The notes: generated by a model not told the origin, from the sequence alone. A DNA stretch of 64,000 bases from Halanaerobium saccharolyticum (GCF_003259895.1 NZ_QLME01000001.1:154721-218720), one strand, 5' to 3'. Counted from the stretch's first letter, positions 26,736 to 37,320 are shown. Translations and numbers: made by a program.

Positions 26736-29645
26736 TTAATTAATTGGTTTTAAATAATTTTTTAGTAATCCACTCGCAGAACTTTTAGAATCAGATAAAC
26801 AATTAATCTCTCCAAAAACAAAAAAGTAATCTTTAGAACGGGAAACAGCTACATTCATCAAGTTTTTATTAGAATCTATAAAACTACTTTTTTCCTGACT
26901 ACCATATACTGTAGAGAAAATAATTATTTTTCTTTCTGCCCCTTGAAAAGTATGGACTGTTCCAGTTTCAATTTGAGTTAAATTCATTTTTTTAAGTTGT
27001 TTTTCTATTAAATTAGTCTGGGCTCTAAAAGGAGAAATAATGCCAATTAAATCTTCTTCATTTTCTTGGGGATAAAGCTTTTTGATTAAATCATAATTAT
27101 TATTTATCCAATTGACTATTGCCCCGGCTTCTTTCTTATTGGCTCTACTAGTTCCCAACTTAGCGGAAGTTTGAGATTCAATCTGTTTATGTCCCATATG
27201 TGGCCAATCAACTAAGACTAAATCTTTGTTCTGTTTGCCACTCCCTCGCATTGGTTCCAAATTACCATTATAAACTAATTCATTGCAATAAGAAATAATT
27301 TCATCAAAACAGCGGCGGTGTTCAGTTAAAAACAAACCATCCATTCCGTATTTTTTATAGATACAGGATCTGCTGGCTGCTAACATCACACTGGAGGAAG
27401 AAGTGTTTAATCCGAATTTTACTAATTTATCATAATCATTCTCATTTTCAATAGCTTTTGAAGTTAGCGCAAATGTTTTATCTAAAACTCTATTAATACT
27501 CCAAACCGGCTGCAGCTGATGAACATCACCGACTACTAATGCTTTCTTAGCCAGAGCAAAAGAAGGAGCTGCAATCTCAGGAGAAACCTGTCCCGCCTCA
27601 TCCACTATCAATAAATCAATTTTATTAAACATATGACGATAATGCGGATCAATATAAGCTTTAAACTGAGAAGGAAATTTATAAAAAGTCATAACTAAAC
27701 ATGGAGAAATAAAGGCAAGTCTATTATAAAACTTATCTAAAACATTTTCATAGGTACAGCCTTTTTGATTTTCAGATAGCTCATCTTCTCCTCTTAGCCA
27801 GCGGGCTTCATAATAATGAACTGCAAGCCAAAATTCCATATATCTAGTTGTTTGATCAATTAAAGCATTAATGTTATCTAAATCTAAATCATATATTCCT
27901 TCTTTATCAGTTAGATCAACATTATGTTCAAGCAATTTTTCTAATATTTCATCATATTCTTTTTTATAAGTCATTAATTTATCCTTTTTTTCTTTAAAAT
28001 TGCTGATTTGCTTGAGAATTTTCTGGTAAAACAAATTATATTTTTCTAAAATTTGATCCAAAGTCATTTCAGTATTTAAAAAATTAATTTCTTTTTCTTT
28101 TATAAAGAATCCAAATTTAGTTTTAATTTTTCTTTTGAAATAAGGAATAAACTTTAATAACTTATATAATAATGGTAGATTTTCATAAAATATTTCCCAT
28201 TCCTGGCTTCGATTTAAAATATGGTCAGAATTTTTTCTTTCTTTAGCTATTTTTCTATTTAAGTTTTCTAAGGCATCATTTATATTACTTTCTTTAACAC
28301 ATTTCACTTCAGAAAGATAATTTCTTATTGCAGCCACAAGACTAAGCAATTTATTTTTATTTCTATTTAAAGTTCTTAATTCTTTATGTAATCTATTCTG
28401 ACAAGATTGGAGATTATTTTTATTACAATCAAAAAAATTATTAAAATTATCTAAAAATTTATCTTTTGATTTTTTAATATTTTTACTGTTATCAACAGAT
28501 TCTACAAAATACTCGCCTTTGATATTTGTATACTGATAATTTTTCTTTTCCGCCATTTCTATTTTTGTATTAGAAGGAAAATATGTAGCAAAGCTATCTA
28601 CCCCACAAACCCATCTTTGTTCGAAACTAGTGTCACTAGTTGTTTCAAGACTCTTAAACGATGAAATAATATTAGTAACAGCCTGGTTATTAGTAGAAGT
28701 TGCAACTATTAAAGGTGCTTTTTCTTTTTTCAAAGCCCTTTTCACAAATAAATCAGCAACTATAGACTGTAATAATGTTGTCTTTCCCGTCCCCGGTGGA
28801 CCATTAACAGCTAAAATTTCTCCTTTTTTCATTGAATTAACATGATTGACCGCTTCGCGCTGAGATTTTGATAGTGGAAATTCTCCTCCCATCTGTCCAC
28901 AATGATCTTTCATTTGAGATAATTCATTTTCAACTAATTTGCCAGTCTTAGCAGTTTCCTGAGAAAGAAAGTTTTCATAAAGTAAAAGTGATTCATCCCT
29001 TTTAATTATATCATTATAAAGTTCTTTAATACTATAAGTTGCATTAATCGTATTATCAACAAATAAATATACTTCATCTTCTAATTCATAAACTTCTTCA
29101 GCGGCTAAAATTTTATTTCCCTTAAATTCACTTCCATTTACATATTCAAAATATTTCTTAAAAAAGCTTGAATAATCTGACCAGGTTTGTATCCGGTCAA
29201 TTTTATTTACATTTTGACTTAAAAATTCATCAGCAGATTCCGATTTACCAATTGCCAGGTCTGCTTCAATTATAGGCTGCAAAAATTCTCTTGGAATCCA
29301 TGGTATTTTCTTATTTTCTTGATCAAATTTCAATTGACCATCTTTATTTAAAATAGCAGGTATAAAATAAAGGCCTGTAAGTTCATCTCTATTATTAGTT
29401 TTAGCTTGATTATCAAATTTAGTCTTAAGAACTTTAGGACAAATTATAACATTTATTTGATTAGACTTATTTTTAGTTAATTTCTTAAATATTTTTTTAG
29501 TAGACTTTGGGTTCAGTTTTCCTTTTAGAAAATCACTTTTCAATATAGTTCTATACTTAGCATTTTTAAAATCTATTTTTAGATTAGACTGAGCTGCAAC
29601 AGCTTTTTTAAAAAAGCATGTCATTTTTTGGGCATTTTCATTCAT
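26736..29645 (-). CDS. SF1 (Upf1/DNA2-like) helicase
   Basis: A 969-residue helicase. Motif I NGPPGTGKTTLLQ (281-293), motif II LLIVDEAGQVSPE, motif III ALVVGDVHQLQPVW, motif IV region LTEHRRCFDE, motif V GTVHTFQGAE and motif VI NVAVSRSKDYF are all present, so it should be an active ATP-dependent translocase. A coiled insertion (about residues 400-600) splits the core, as in AAA_11/AAA_12 helicases. GGAG precedes the ATG; the gap to the upstream 1287-residue gene is 56 bases. It is the last cistron of the four-gene operon from 36.3 kb. It has no nuclease domain of its own. Confidence 0.85.
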   Translation of the reverse strand: MNENAQKMTCFFKKAVAAQSNLKIDFKNAKYRTILKSDFLKGKLNPKSTKKIFKKLTKNKSNQINVIICPKVLKTKFDNQAKTNNRDELTGLYFIPAILNKDGQLKFDQENKKIPWIPREFLQPIIEADLAIGKSESADEFLSQNVNKIDRIQTWSDYSSFFKKYFEYVNGSEFKGNKILAAEEVYELEDEVYLFVDNTINATYSIKELYNDIIKRDESLLLYENFLSQETAKTGKLVENELSQMKDHCGQMGGEFPLSKSQREAVNHVNSMKKGEILAVNGPPGTGKTTLLQSIVADLFVKRALKKEKAPLIVATSTNNQAVTNIISSFKSLETTSDTSFEQRWVCGVDSFATYFPSNTKIEMAEKKNYQYTNIKGEYFVESVDNSKNIKKSKDKFLDNFNNFFDCNKNNLQSCQNRLHKELRTLNRNKNKLLSLVAAIRNYLSEVKCVKESNINDALENLNRKIAKERKNSDHILNRSQEWEIFYENLPLLYKLLKFIPYFKRKIKTKFGFFIKEKEINFLNTEMTLDQILEKYNLFYQKILKQISNFKEKKDKLMTYKKEYDEILEKLLEHNVDLTDKEGIYDLDLDNINALIDQTTRYMEFWLAVHYYEARWLRGEDELSENQKGCTYENVLDKFYNRLAFISPCLVMTFYKFPSQFKAYIDPHYRHMFNKIDLLIVDEAGQVSPEIAAPSFALAKKALVVGDVHQLQPVWSINRVLDKTFALTSKAIENENDYDKLVKFGLNTSSSSVMLAASRSCIYKKYGMDGLFLTEHRRCFDEIISYCNELVYNGNLEPMRGSGKQNKDLVLVDWPHMGHKQIESQTSAKLGTSRANKKEAGAIVNWINNNYDLIKKLYPQENEEDLIGIISPFRAQTNLIEKQLKKMNLTQIETGTVHTFQGAERKIIIFSTVYGSQEKSSFIDSNKNLMNVAVSRSKDYFFVFGEINCLSDSKSSASGLLKNYLKPIN

Positions 29646-29701
29646 TAAATTCTCCTTTGCGATTTATATAGTTTTTATAAAATCAAAATAGATATTACTC
29701 A

Positions 29702-32700
29702 TTAATTTAATTCCCTGGTATTAATAAAAACATGATAAACAGCTGTACTCATTGTTTCTCTATCATGAATACTTTTAATTGCTTTCAAATTACCAAATTT
29801 TGAAATATCCACTTCTTCAATATCCTCACCAGCTGAAATAGGATTATTTTCATAGTCAATTTCAGGAATATAGTCTATATAATTATTAATCAGATTTTCA
29901 AAATTAGCAGCTTCAGAATATATTAGCAGGTATAATTGCTGCAAACTATTTTGATCATAATTAAAAATTTTTGTTAAATGTTCTTTTATCGTCTTTTTAT
30001 TAACACTTTTTAATCTAAATGCTTCAATTATTGTAATATTGCCGCCCTCTTTATCCCTAATAACAATATCTCGTTCTCCTACTCCACCTCTTTCTTGACC
30101 CTTGGTATAGTTTGCTGAAAAACCACCACGACTTTGATCAGCAATTTGCCAACTCCAATTTGAAAACTTCATTTTTAATAAAGAAGTAATAATATCATTA
30201 AATTTATCTTCCTCTGTTATTTGTGCTAAAATAACATTTCTTTCCAGGAACTCTTTTGAAACAGCTATTAGTTGCTTTAGAATAAAAATGCCCAGTTTTC
30301 TTCTGTCAACAACATTTGCTAAGTCACGAGCAGATAAATCTTTTATTTCAAGATAACTTTTTCTTAACTCATTTAAATCTGGTCCAAATATATTATTTTC
30401 AGAATATTTAGGATTAATATCAGCCCTAAAGCTTTCTTCATTAATTTTATTTTTTAAATTAGCTAAGCTATCTGGCAAGTTAACCTGATCCCAGTTATGA
30501 TATTCAATAGCCTCCTCTAATAATTCTTCAGCTTTTTCAGATAATCCACCATCAATATATCTTTGAAGAGCTAATTGAACAAAATCCAGCTCCAGCTTAA
30601 GCGATTTATAAATTGAGCTCCATAATTTATCAAATTTATTAAATTCATTTATTTTTAAAAATACAAGCAGTTTATTATATTTAACCTGCTCATTTATTTT
30701 AAGTAGATCCTTTTTAGATATATTTTCCTCAACTTTGTCCCATTCGGCTAAAGCCTGCTCATAAATTTTTTTGTCTTCTTTTTGCTTTGCCAGAGATATA
30801 TGAGCTGCAAATCTATTCACTGCAAAAGCTTCACTCGCCTTGTTCTTATAAAGGGCATTTAAAATTTCATAGCTCTCCCCTGGATCTTTTTCTAATAAAA
30901 TCAGGGCTCGATAAAATCTTTTTTTACTAATTAATTGTTCTTTATTTTTTTCTGGAACTTTAATTGACTGAATCTTATTTAGATCACCTTCATGATAGGC
31001 AATAAGTAATTTAACTCTATAAGTTAAGTCATTCCAATTTTCTTCAAAACGATGTCCCTTAGTTATTTCGTCTCCTTTATTTATTATTTTCCTGGCAAGA
31101 TCAATATTAGCAGCATTTGCTGCGTTAAGGAGTAATTTTTCTATTTCAGTAATCCATATTTGATCTTTAATAAACTTATCTAAATCTAAATCTCTTATTT
31201 TTTCATCTACAATTTCATTGCAATTATTTGAAGTTAATATTTTAGATAATTCTAATAGATTTATTAAATCATTTGATTTTTTTGTTATAATTTCAACTGC
31301 CTTTTGCATATTTGAATGACTAAAATTATTTATAGTTTCAGCTAACTTCGGAAATAATTCTTCATTTTGAATAACTGTAGATCTTTCATAAGTACTTTTG
31401 AATATATTTACTTTTCCCAAATCCAAATTGTCGTTTAGAAAATCATTTATTATATTAATTACTTCATTCTCTGTCTTAAGTAATATTGATTTACAATTTT
31501 CACTACTATTATATTTACTTAGTTGCTTATGAATTTTAATCAAAATAGATAAGTGTAATCTAATTTTATATACCCAGCTTCTTTTCTGCGTTTTCTTACC
31601 ACGATCTGAATTAATAGGTTCTCTGCCTGAAGCTCCAACTAATTTATTTTCTATAGGTGGTATATTTTTAATCATATATTTAAAATCTACTGGAGAATAG
31701 AATTTAGATAGATTCTCTTCTGAAGAACTTATTACTATTTCATCCCATGGCAGTTCTTCCATTTCTGGATGCCTAGTATGCCAATTAATAACTAATTTTT
31801 CTCCATCAGATTTTAAAAAATAAGCATTTAATAAATCCAGATAAATATTAATAATTCTATTTTTTATATTTTGTAGTATTTCATTATATTCTTCTAAATC
31901 ATTAAATAAACTTATAGCTTGATTCCATTGTTCTTCATCAAACTCTTTTATAATCCCATTTAACCAAAATAATAATTCTAATTCAGGATAGGGTAACTCT
32001 AATGCGTTATTTGAAATCTTATTTTCAGCTTCTTTAACCAAAAGCTTATATAAATAAGTAGAAATAAAAATTATTAATTTTTTATCATTACGGTTATTGT
32101 TCAAGTTGATTTCAACATTAGATATAAAATTTAAGGTGTTTTCTTTTAAAATTTTTGTTGAATGAAAATCTTTCTTATTTCTATTGTCATATTCATTTCT
32201 AGATAAATATAATAAAATTTCTGCTATAGGAATTGCCTTACTTTCCCAATCATTATGTTTAATTTGATTAAAAGTATAATCAATAATTTCTAAAGCTTCT
32301 ATCCAGATATATTCTTTAAAATCTTCGATTTTATGCATTTGATTATTGTAATTCAGATTATAAAAAGCACTTCTTAAATTTAATTTATATATCATAGCCA
32401 TCCCTAGTGACATGAATTTAATATTTTTTAAAAAATCAGCTATTTTTTCAGGATTATTTTTTTGGATTTGATAGAGGATTATAAAAGCAAGAAAAGGTTT
32501 TTTTCTACTGTTTTCTAATAATTTTAACACATCATTGTCATTACCAAAATCAATAATTATATTTATCAGCATTATCAAGTTATCTCTACTAGACATGTAA
32601 AAAGCATTTGCATGACTCAAACTTTTCTCCCACCAACCAAACATCTTAAAATATGTAAGAGCTTCTTCACTTTTTATAACCGGCTTTTTACGCAAATAAC

Positions 32701-33556
32701 CTTCTAAATCATACATTGATTTAGCATACTCTTCTTCCCAGCCAGTTAGATCCTTTTCTTGAATTATTATTTTAGTTATAACATCAATAAGTTTTCTTTT
32801 ATTTTCAGCACTTATATATTCTGGGAATTTATATAAATTAAAATAAACTTTATTATAAACTTCAATTTTATTAAACCATTCCCAAAATATCTCTTTATTA
32901 TTCCCTGAACTATCAACTTTATTCAATATCTCCTCTGAAAAATAACCAACTGCTTTATTTATTAATATCCTCCAATAAGGATTAGCAAAATTAATTAAAT
33001 GTTTTTCTTTATCATCTAAACAAATTATCCCCTCTTTAATTAATTCATCAAAAACTGGAGTCTCAGAAAAGTAAGATTTATGTTGTTGATAAAGTTCCTT
33101 AAGCTTGTCCGGTGAAATTTCTAATCCTGTTTCAGCATTTGTTAATTGTTCAGTATATTTATTTTTTATTTCTTTTAAAAATTTTATTTCAAGTTCAGTT
33201 ATTTCCAATTCATCAATAGGAATTTGATCTCTTCTTATTTTATAGGGAAGTTCTAATCTGCCGAAGATAAAGCGAATAATATATTTATTTTCCAGAGAAG
33301 AAACTAGTCTATCAGGTGAGGTTGAATTACTATTTAAATCAAGTGTTTTCTTAGCAATTTTTATAATTTCTTTTCTATCCATAACAGGAAAATTTCTACT
33401 TGAGAACATTAATAACCTACTCATGAATAATGCTGTATACCAATTTCTATCTGCATTTAGAATTTTCTTTTCTTCTTTTGATAGGTGTTCAGTATTGCTT
33501 TTTGTATTTAAATTTTTTAATAAAAATTTTAAATGTTGAGTTATATCTTGAGGCAA
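29702..33556 (-). CDS. Giant helical protein with C-terminal nuclease-like motif
   Basis: About 1284 residues, no named family recognised. Most is helical, TPR/HEAT-like in texture (many LLEEA, AEELLEEAIEY segments). Near the C-terminus, GGVGERDIVIRD (D1166 in the longer numbering) followed by NITIIEAFRLKS (E1181, then R/K) has the strand-strand order of a PD-(D/E)XK core with an atypical E-A-F-R in place of E-x-K. The GTG at 33565 sits inside the ribosome site; the TTG at 33556 is better spaced from GGGAG. Lies between the membrane protein (134 bases upstream) and the helicase. A helicase-coupled nuclease is the natural reading, but unproven. Confidence 0.6.
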   Translation of the reverse strand: MPQDITQHLKFLLKNLNTKSNTEHLSKEEKKILNADRNWYTALFMSRLLMFSSRNFPVMDRKEIIKIAKKTLDLNSNSTSPDRLVSSLENKYIIRFIFGRLELPYKIRRDQIPIDELEITELEIKFLKEIKNKYTEQLTNAETGLEISPDKLKELYQQHKSYFSETPVFDELIKEGIICLDDKEKHLINFANPYWRILINKAVGYFSEEILNKVDSSGNNKEIFWEWFNKIEVYNKVYFNLYKFPEYISAENKRKLIDVITKIIIQEKDLTGWEEEYAKSMYDLEGYLRKKPVIKSEEALTYFKMFGWWEKSLSHANAFYMSSRDNLIMLINIIIDFGNDNDVLKLLENSRKKPFLAFIILYQIQKNNPEKIADFLKNIKFMSLGMAMIYKLNLRSAFYNLNYNNQMHKIEDFKEYIWIEALEIIDYTFNQIKHNDWESKAIPIAEILLYLSRNEYDNRNKKDFHSTKILKENTLNFISNVEINLNNNRNDKKLIIFISTYLYKLLVKEAENKISNNALELPYPELELLFWLNGIIKEFDEEQWNQAISLFNDLEEYNEILQNIKNRIINIYLDLLNAYFLKSDGEKLVINWHTRHPEMEELPWDEIVISSSEENLSKFYSPVDFKYMIKNIPPIENKLVGASGREPINSDRGKKTQKRSWVYKIRLHLSILIKIHKQLSKYNSSENCKSILLKTENEVINIINDFLNDNLDLGKVNIFKSTYERSTVIQNEELFPKLAETINNFSHSNMQKAVEIITKKSNDLINLLELSKILTSNNCNEIVDEKIRDLDLDKFIKDQIWITEIEKLLLNAANAANIDLARKIINKGDEITKGHRFEENWNDLTYRVKLLIAYHEGDLNKIQSIKVPEKNKEQLISKKRFYRALILLEKDPGESYEILNALYKNKASEAFAVNRFAAHISLAKQKEDKKIYEQALAEWDKVEENISKKDLLKINEQVKYNKLLVFLKINEFNKFDKLWSSIYKSLKLELDFVQLALQRYIDGGLSEKAEELLEEAIEYHNWDQVNLPDSLANLKNKINEESFRADINPKYSENNIFGPDLNELRKSYLEIKDLSARDLANVVDRRKLGIFILKQLIAVSKEFLERNVILAQITEEDKFNDIITSLLKMKFSNWSWQIADQSRGGFSANYTKGQERGGVGERDIVIRDKEGGNITIIEAFRLKSVNKKTIKEHLTKIFNYDQNSLQQLYLLIYSEAANFENLINNYIDYIPEIDYENNPISAGEDIEEVDISKFGNLKAIKSIHDRETMSTAVYHVFINTRELN

Positions 33557-33699
33557 AATATTCACTCCCTTATAATTGCATTTCTAACAAACTATAGCTT
33601 TTTATTATGCTGAAAAAGTTATTATTCTTGATCTAAAATAAAGAACCACTAACTTTATTCTTTATAATAAAGTAATATAAAATATCAGATTTAAATCTC

Positions 33700-35235
33700 T
33701 TAAAAATTCAATAATTCCAACAGCAAATCCAAATTAATCCCATAATGTATTAATGAAATTGAAAAAACAATAGACAAGAAAATATTTGTCCAAAAATAAG
33801 CATTAAACATCGCATTCTTTTTATCCATTATACTCCTGTCATCATTATTTTCACCTGTAATTTTTTTGATTTCATCTTCATATAAAATTGACTTGCAATG
33901 ATTTTTGAAATTTTCATAAGTATAAATAATATGTTCTCTATTTCCCCAGATATAAATCGAATGATATAAAGTATTAAAAATTATAAAAATTCCAGATCCA
34001 ACCATTATTAATTTTATAAAACTAACGGGTATATTTCTGGTCATATATGATAATAATACAGTAATAATCACACCAACTACTCCCAATATATTGCTAGTAA
34101 GCACTTTCATTAATTGTTTTATTTCACTATCCAAATCTTTAATCCTATCATAAATTTGTAATTCAATATTATTTCTTTCCTCGAAATAGGCTCTCATTTT
34201 ATCTTGAATATAAGTTTTGAAAATGCTCCTAGATGAGTTATAAATATTCTCAATATTATTCAAAAACTTTTCGAAAATATTCTCAGTTTTTGACAAGTTG
34301 GAGTTTCTAGTTATAACATTTCTTACAATTTCTATTCTATCGGGAATTTTAACATCATAGATCCAATCATATAAATCCATTGCTATTTTTATATCATCTG
34401 CAGTAATATCTAATTTATCAATTTCATCTATATTGGTTTTAATTATTTTGTATCCTTCAATAACAATATACTTTTTCCCTTCTCTTTCCTCCAGTCTATT
34501 TGCAATAAAGATAAAAATTGTCTTTAATACAATTTTATTAAAATAATTAATTAACCACTTTTCAAGGTCATTATTTAGACTTTTATCAGAAAAATAGAAA
34601 ATGTCTGGTGGTAAATTGGATAATGAACTATAGTAGCAATTTTCTTTTTGCTTGTTTATTTTATAACTTAATTTTTTTGTATCTCCATTAGATTTAATTT
34701 CTAACTTATCTAAATTATTTCCGCCTAAAATTTTAAAATAATTATTTGATAAATCAATTTCATTCTCCAGTAATAAAATCCAGTTGTCTTTAGAAAAATA
34801 TCTGCATAATTCACTGTAACTAATGTCATTGAGCCAACTTTTTAGTTTATCTTCAAAGAAAAATAAATAACTTTTTCCATTAGAAATATTATGATTTCTT
34901 TTCTTTAAGAACTTATTTTTATCAATACTAATTTTAAACTCAAAATTTTTATCTTTATATCTTTCAAATCTTTCGGTGTAAGTATCCAGTTCCTCTTTAT
35001 TATAAGTAACAGTATTAAAACTTTTATTTCTACCACTAACTTCATCTGAATAAATATAAATAGTAACAGCATTTTTTAATATTGAAAAAAACTCATCATA
35101 ATTAACATTTAATATTTCATTAATTTCATTCCCGGTTAATTGACTTATTATTTCTAAATATTCATCATCTTCATTATAGGCAGTATCAGGTAGTTCATCT
35201 AAGATATCTTTTATAATTTTCATTAAATCTCTCAT
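33700..35235 (-). CDS. Protein with three C-terminal membrane segments
   Basis: A 511-residue protein of unrecognised family. The first ~375 residues are soluble, with a coiled stretch (YIQDKMRAYFEERNNIE). Three hydrophobic segments follow: ILGVVGVIITVLLSYMT, FIKLIMVGSGIFIIFNTLY and FWTNIFLSIVFSISLIHYG. The ATG at 35235 follows GGTGG and lies 11 bases after the NdpA-like stop, so the two are co-translated. Membrane anchoring at the C-terminus suggests either an effector that disrupts the membrane or a tether for the complex; both are inference. Confidence 0.6.
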   Translation of the reverse strand: MRDLMKIIKDILDELPDTAYNEDDEYLEIISQLTGNEINEILNVNYDEFFSILKNAVTIYIYSDEVSGRNKSFNTVTYNKEELDTYTERFERYKDKNFEFKISIDKNKFLKKRNHNISNGKSYLFFFEDKLKSWLNDISYSELCRYFSKDNWILLLENEIDLSNNYFKILGGNNLDKLEIKSNGDTKKLSYKINKQKENCYYSSLSNLPPDIFYFSDKSLNNDLEKWLINYFNKIVLKTIFIFIANRLEEREGKKYIVIEGYKIIKTNIDEIDKLDITADDIKIAMDLYDWIYDVKIPDRIEIVRNVITRNSNLSKTENIFEKFLNNIENIYNSSRSIFKTYIQDKMRAYFEERNNIELQIYDRIKDLDSEIKQLMKVLTSNILGVVGVIITVLLSYMTRNIPVSFIKLIMVGSGIFIIFNTLYHSIYIWGNREHIIYTYENFKNHCKSILYEDEIKKITGENNDDRSIMDKKNAMFNAYFWTNIFLSIVFSISLIHYGINLDLLLELLNF

Positions 35236-35246
35236 ATAAACACCAC

Positions 35247-36275
35247 CTATTTAATATTATAATCATAATTATCAGTTTTAATAGAAATCTCATAACCGCC
35301 ATCATCCAGAGGTTTAACTTTGATATATCTTTCCTCATCATATAAAACTTTATCCAGTCTAATTTGAATATCTTCTCTGGTTTTTATTACTACTTTTTTA
35401 TTATTTATAATTTCTTTATCAGGTTTAAATTCATAATCTCCTATATCCTCTGATATTAAAAATTCAACATATTCTTCTTGATTTTCCTCAGATATCACAT
35501 CAGAAAACTCTCTAATATTTATTTGAGATTTTCTTTCCAGGGTATTATACATATAACTAATAATCTCTTCGCGCTCTTTACTGTCTTCATACTTTTCATT
35601 CACAAAATCAATTGTAGAATTTTTAAATACTCTAGTTTTATGTTTGTCATCTTTTTCTAATTTTGCATTTAAAAAATTCCTTAGAAAAAACTGAGCAATA
35701 TCTTTATCAGCAGACTTAGAATTTGTCTGTTTATCTAATATAACAATATCAAAATTATTATCATTATTTTCAGGTTGAATAAATGCTGATTTTTGTAATT
35801 TCTGATTTAAGTTAGGGAGACTACTTCTTTCATCAACAACTAATTTTGTTTTTGTTTTTCCATCTTCAGTTTCTTCAACATCATGTCTATAGATTTCATT
35901 ATAATCCATTTTTAATAATGCTAAATAATTCTTGTTATTAGATTCAAAACTAACTACAATTAAATCAGCCGGAGATATTGTTTTATTTGACATAGATATA
36001 AATAACTGATTCGCGATTTCTTTACTACTTTTTACAAATGTATCTGGATTTTCAAAAATATTATTACAACTTATTTTAACAGAATTATTTTCTCCTTCAA
36101 ATTTAGCTGCCCTAGTTTTGTCATCATTAACAGATTTTAAAATATGCTTTTTTATAAATTCTTTTATTTTATCATCTAATTCCAGAGTGTAATCACTCAT
36201 TTTCTTGAATTCTTCTCTATTGTTTAAGATATGTAATATAGCATTTTTTATTACAGGCTCTTTAATATTTCTCAT
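35247..36275 (-). CDS. NdpA/YejK-like nucleoid-associated protein
   Basis: About 342 residues of the 37-kDa nucleoid-associated family (PF04245). Landmarks: KNAILHILNN near the start, ADLIVVSFESNNKNYLALLKMDY, SSLPNLNQKLQKSAFI, FDIVILDKQ, then DIAQFFLRNFLNA and STIDFVNEKY, in the order of E. coli YejK. The frame is open to an ATG at 36404, but the first 43 codons include an unusually GC-rich stretch and do not resemble the family. The ATG at 36275, with GGGGAGG upstream (13 bases away), fits better. It heads the NdpA-membrane-large-helicase operon and probably binds DNA. Housekeeping copies are not in such operons. Confidence 0.75.
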   Translation of the reverse strand: MRNIKEPVIKNAILHILNNREEFKKMSDYTLELDDKIKEFIKKHILKSVNDDKTRAAKFEGENNSVKISCNNIFENPDTFVKSSKEIANQLFISMSNKTISPADLIVVSFESNNKNYLALLKMDYNEIYRHDVEETEDGKTKTKLVVDERSSLPNLNQKLQKSAFIQPENNDNNFDIVILDKQTNSKSADKDIAQFFLRNFLNAKLEKDDKHKTRVFKNSTIDFVNEKYEDSKEREEIISYMYNTLERKSQINIREFSDVISEENQEEYVEFLISEDIGDYEFKPDKEIINNKKVVIKTREDIQIRLDKVLYDEERYIKVKPLDDGGYEISIKTDNYDYNIK

Positions 36276-36415
36276 CTTTTTGTTTATGCCTCCCCTGTTG
36301 AATTCATTATAATACATTTGTTCGTTATTATCAATTTTTATTTTGTTTCTCTGCCGGATACTCGCCGCAGCATCCGAAGTTAAATTTATGAAAGTACTCG
36401 GCATACTTCATATAA

Positions 36416-36455
36416 ACAAAAATCTCCCACCAAAATTTAATAATTCTAGTGAGAG
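36416..36455 (-). terminator. Terminator repeat, copy 5
   Basis: Hairpin 36424-36455 with the same arms as copies 1-4, T-run on the minus-strand exit, 87 bases after the intact manC stop. It closes the main polysaccharide operon. Confidence 0.75.
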
Positions 36456-37320
36456 TAATAATTTGACTTAGCGACATTTAATATTTAATTCGATAATTTT
36501 CTGCATATATTAGGTGGTACACACCATATCCACGTTTTATTTTATAAACAGTCTTCAAGCCCTTCTGCTTCCAGAATATTTCTGATCTCTTTAACTTCCT
36601 GAGCTCTTTTTTTATCACAGATTAGAATAGCATCTTCTGTATCAACTATAACTACATCATTAAGTCCAATGGTTGTTACTACTTTATTAGGACTGTGAAT
36701 AATAGAGTTAGTAGTATCTATCCCATAATGTTTACCTATTACTACATTACCATCAGCATCTACTTTTTTAACTCTCTCTAAAGCCGGCCAGCTGCCGAGA
36801 TCATCCCAGCCAAAAGAACCTGGAATAACAAAGATATCATCTGCTTTTTCCATAATTCCATAGTCAATGGAAACACTCTGCATCTTTTCAAATTCATCTC
36901 TAATTACCTTTTGAGCTAAATCTGTACCTAAAGCATTTTTTATTCTCTCTAAGGACTGATACATCTCAGGTAAATGGATCTCTATATTAGATAGAATGCT
37001 GCTTAACTGCCAGATGAACATCCCACTGTTCCAAAGATATGTTCCTTCTTCTAAAAACTCCTTAGCAGTGCTTAAATCAGGTTTTTCGGTAAAGTTTCGA
37101 ACTTCAAATACCTGGTCACCATCTATAGTGTGTAACTGATCACCAAAGTGAATATATCCATAACCTGTTTCTGGGTGAGTTGGTTCTATACCAATAGTAA
37201 CTAAATTTTTGCCGGTAGCTGCAGTCATAATTGATTTTCTTAAAATATCTACAAATCTTTTTTGTTCTTTAATTAAATGATCAGCTGGTAAAACGATCAT
37301 TGTTGAACCCGGATATTTAT
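36424..37320 (-). repeat. Direct repeat B (3' part of manC plus terminator)
   Basis: The intact-gene partner of repeat A (20818-21710). The two differ by scattered single bases only, more of them in the intergenic part than in the coding part. Confidence 0.85.

Noticed and set aside
3783..36404. Prophage or integrative conjugative element
   Set aside because: No integrase, terminase, capsid, relaxase or tRNA attachment site was seen; the contents are stand-alone defence modules.
35247..36404. NdpA-like and three-TM genes as a Kiwa (KwaA/KwaB) pair
   Set aside because: The membrane protein is 511 residues with a large soluble part, unlike the small four-TM KwaA, and the partner follows YejK landmarks rather than DUF4868.
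4866..36455. The five hairpin copies as CRISPR repeats or integron attC sites
   Set aside because: They are kilobases apart, have no spacers of uniform size, no cas or integron integrase nearby, and each has a terminator T-run on the exit side.
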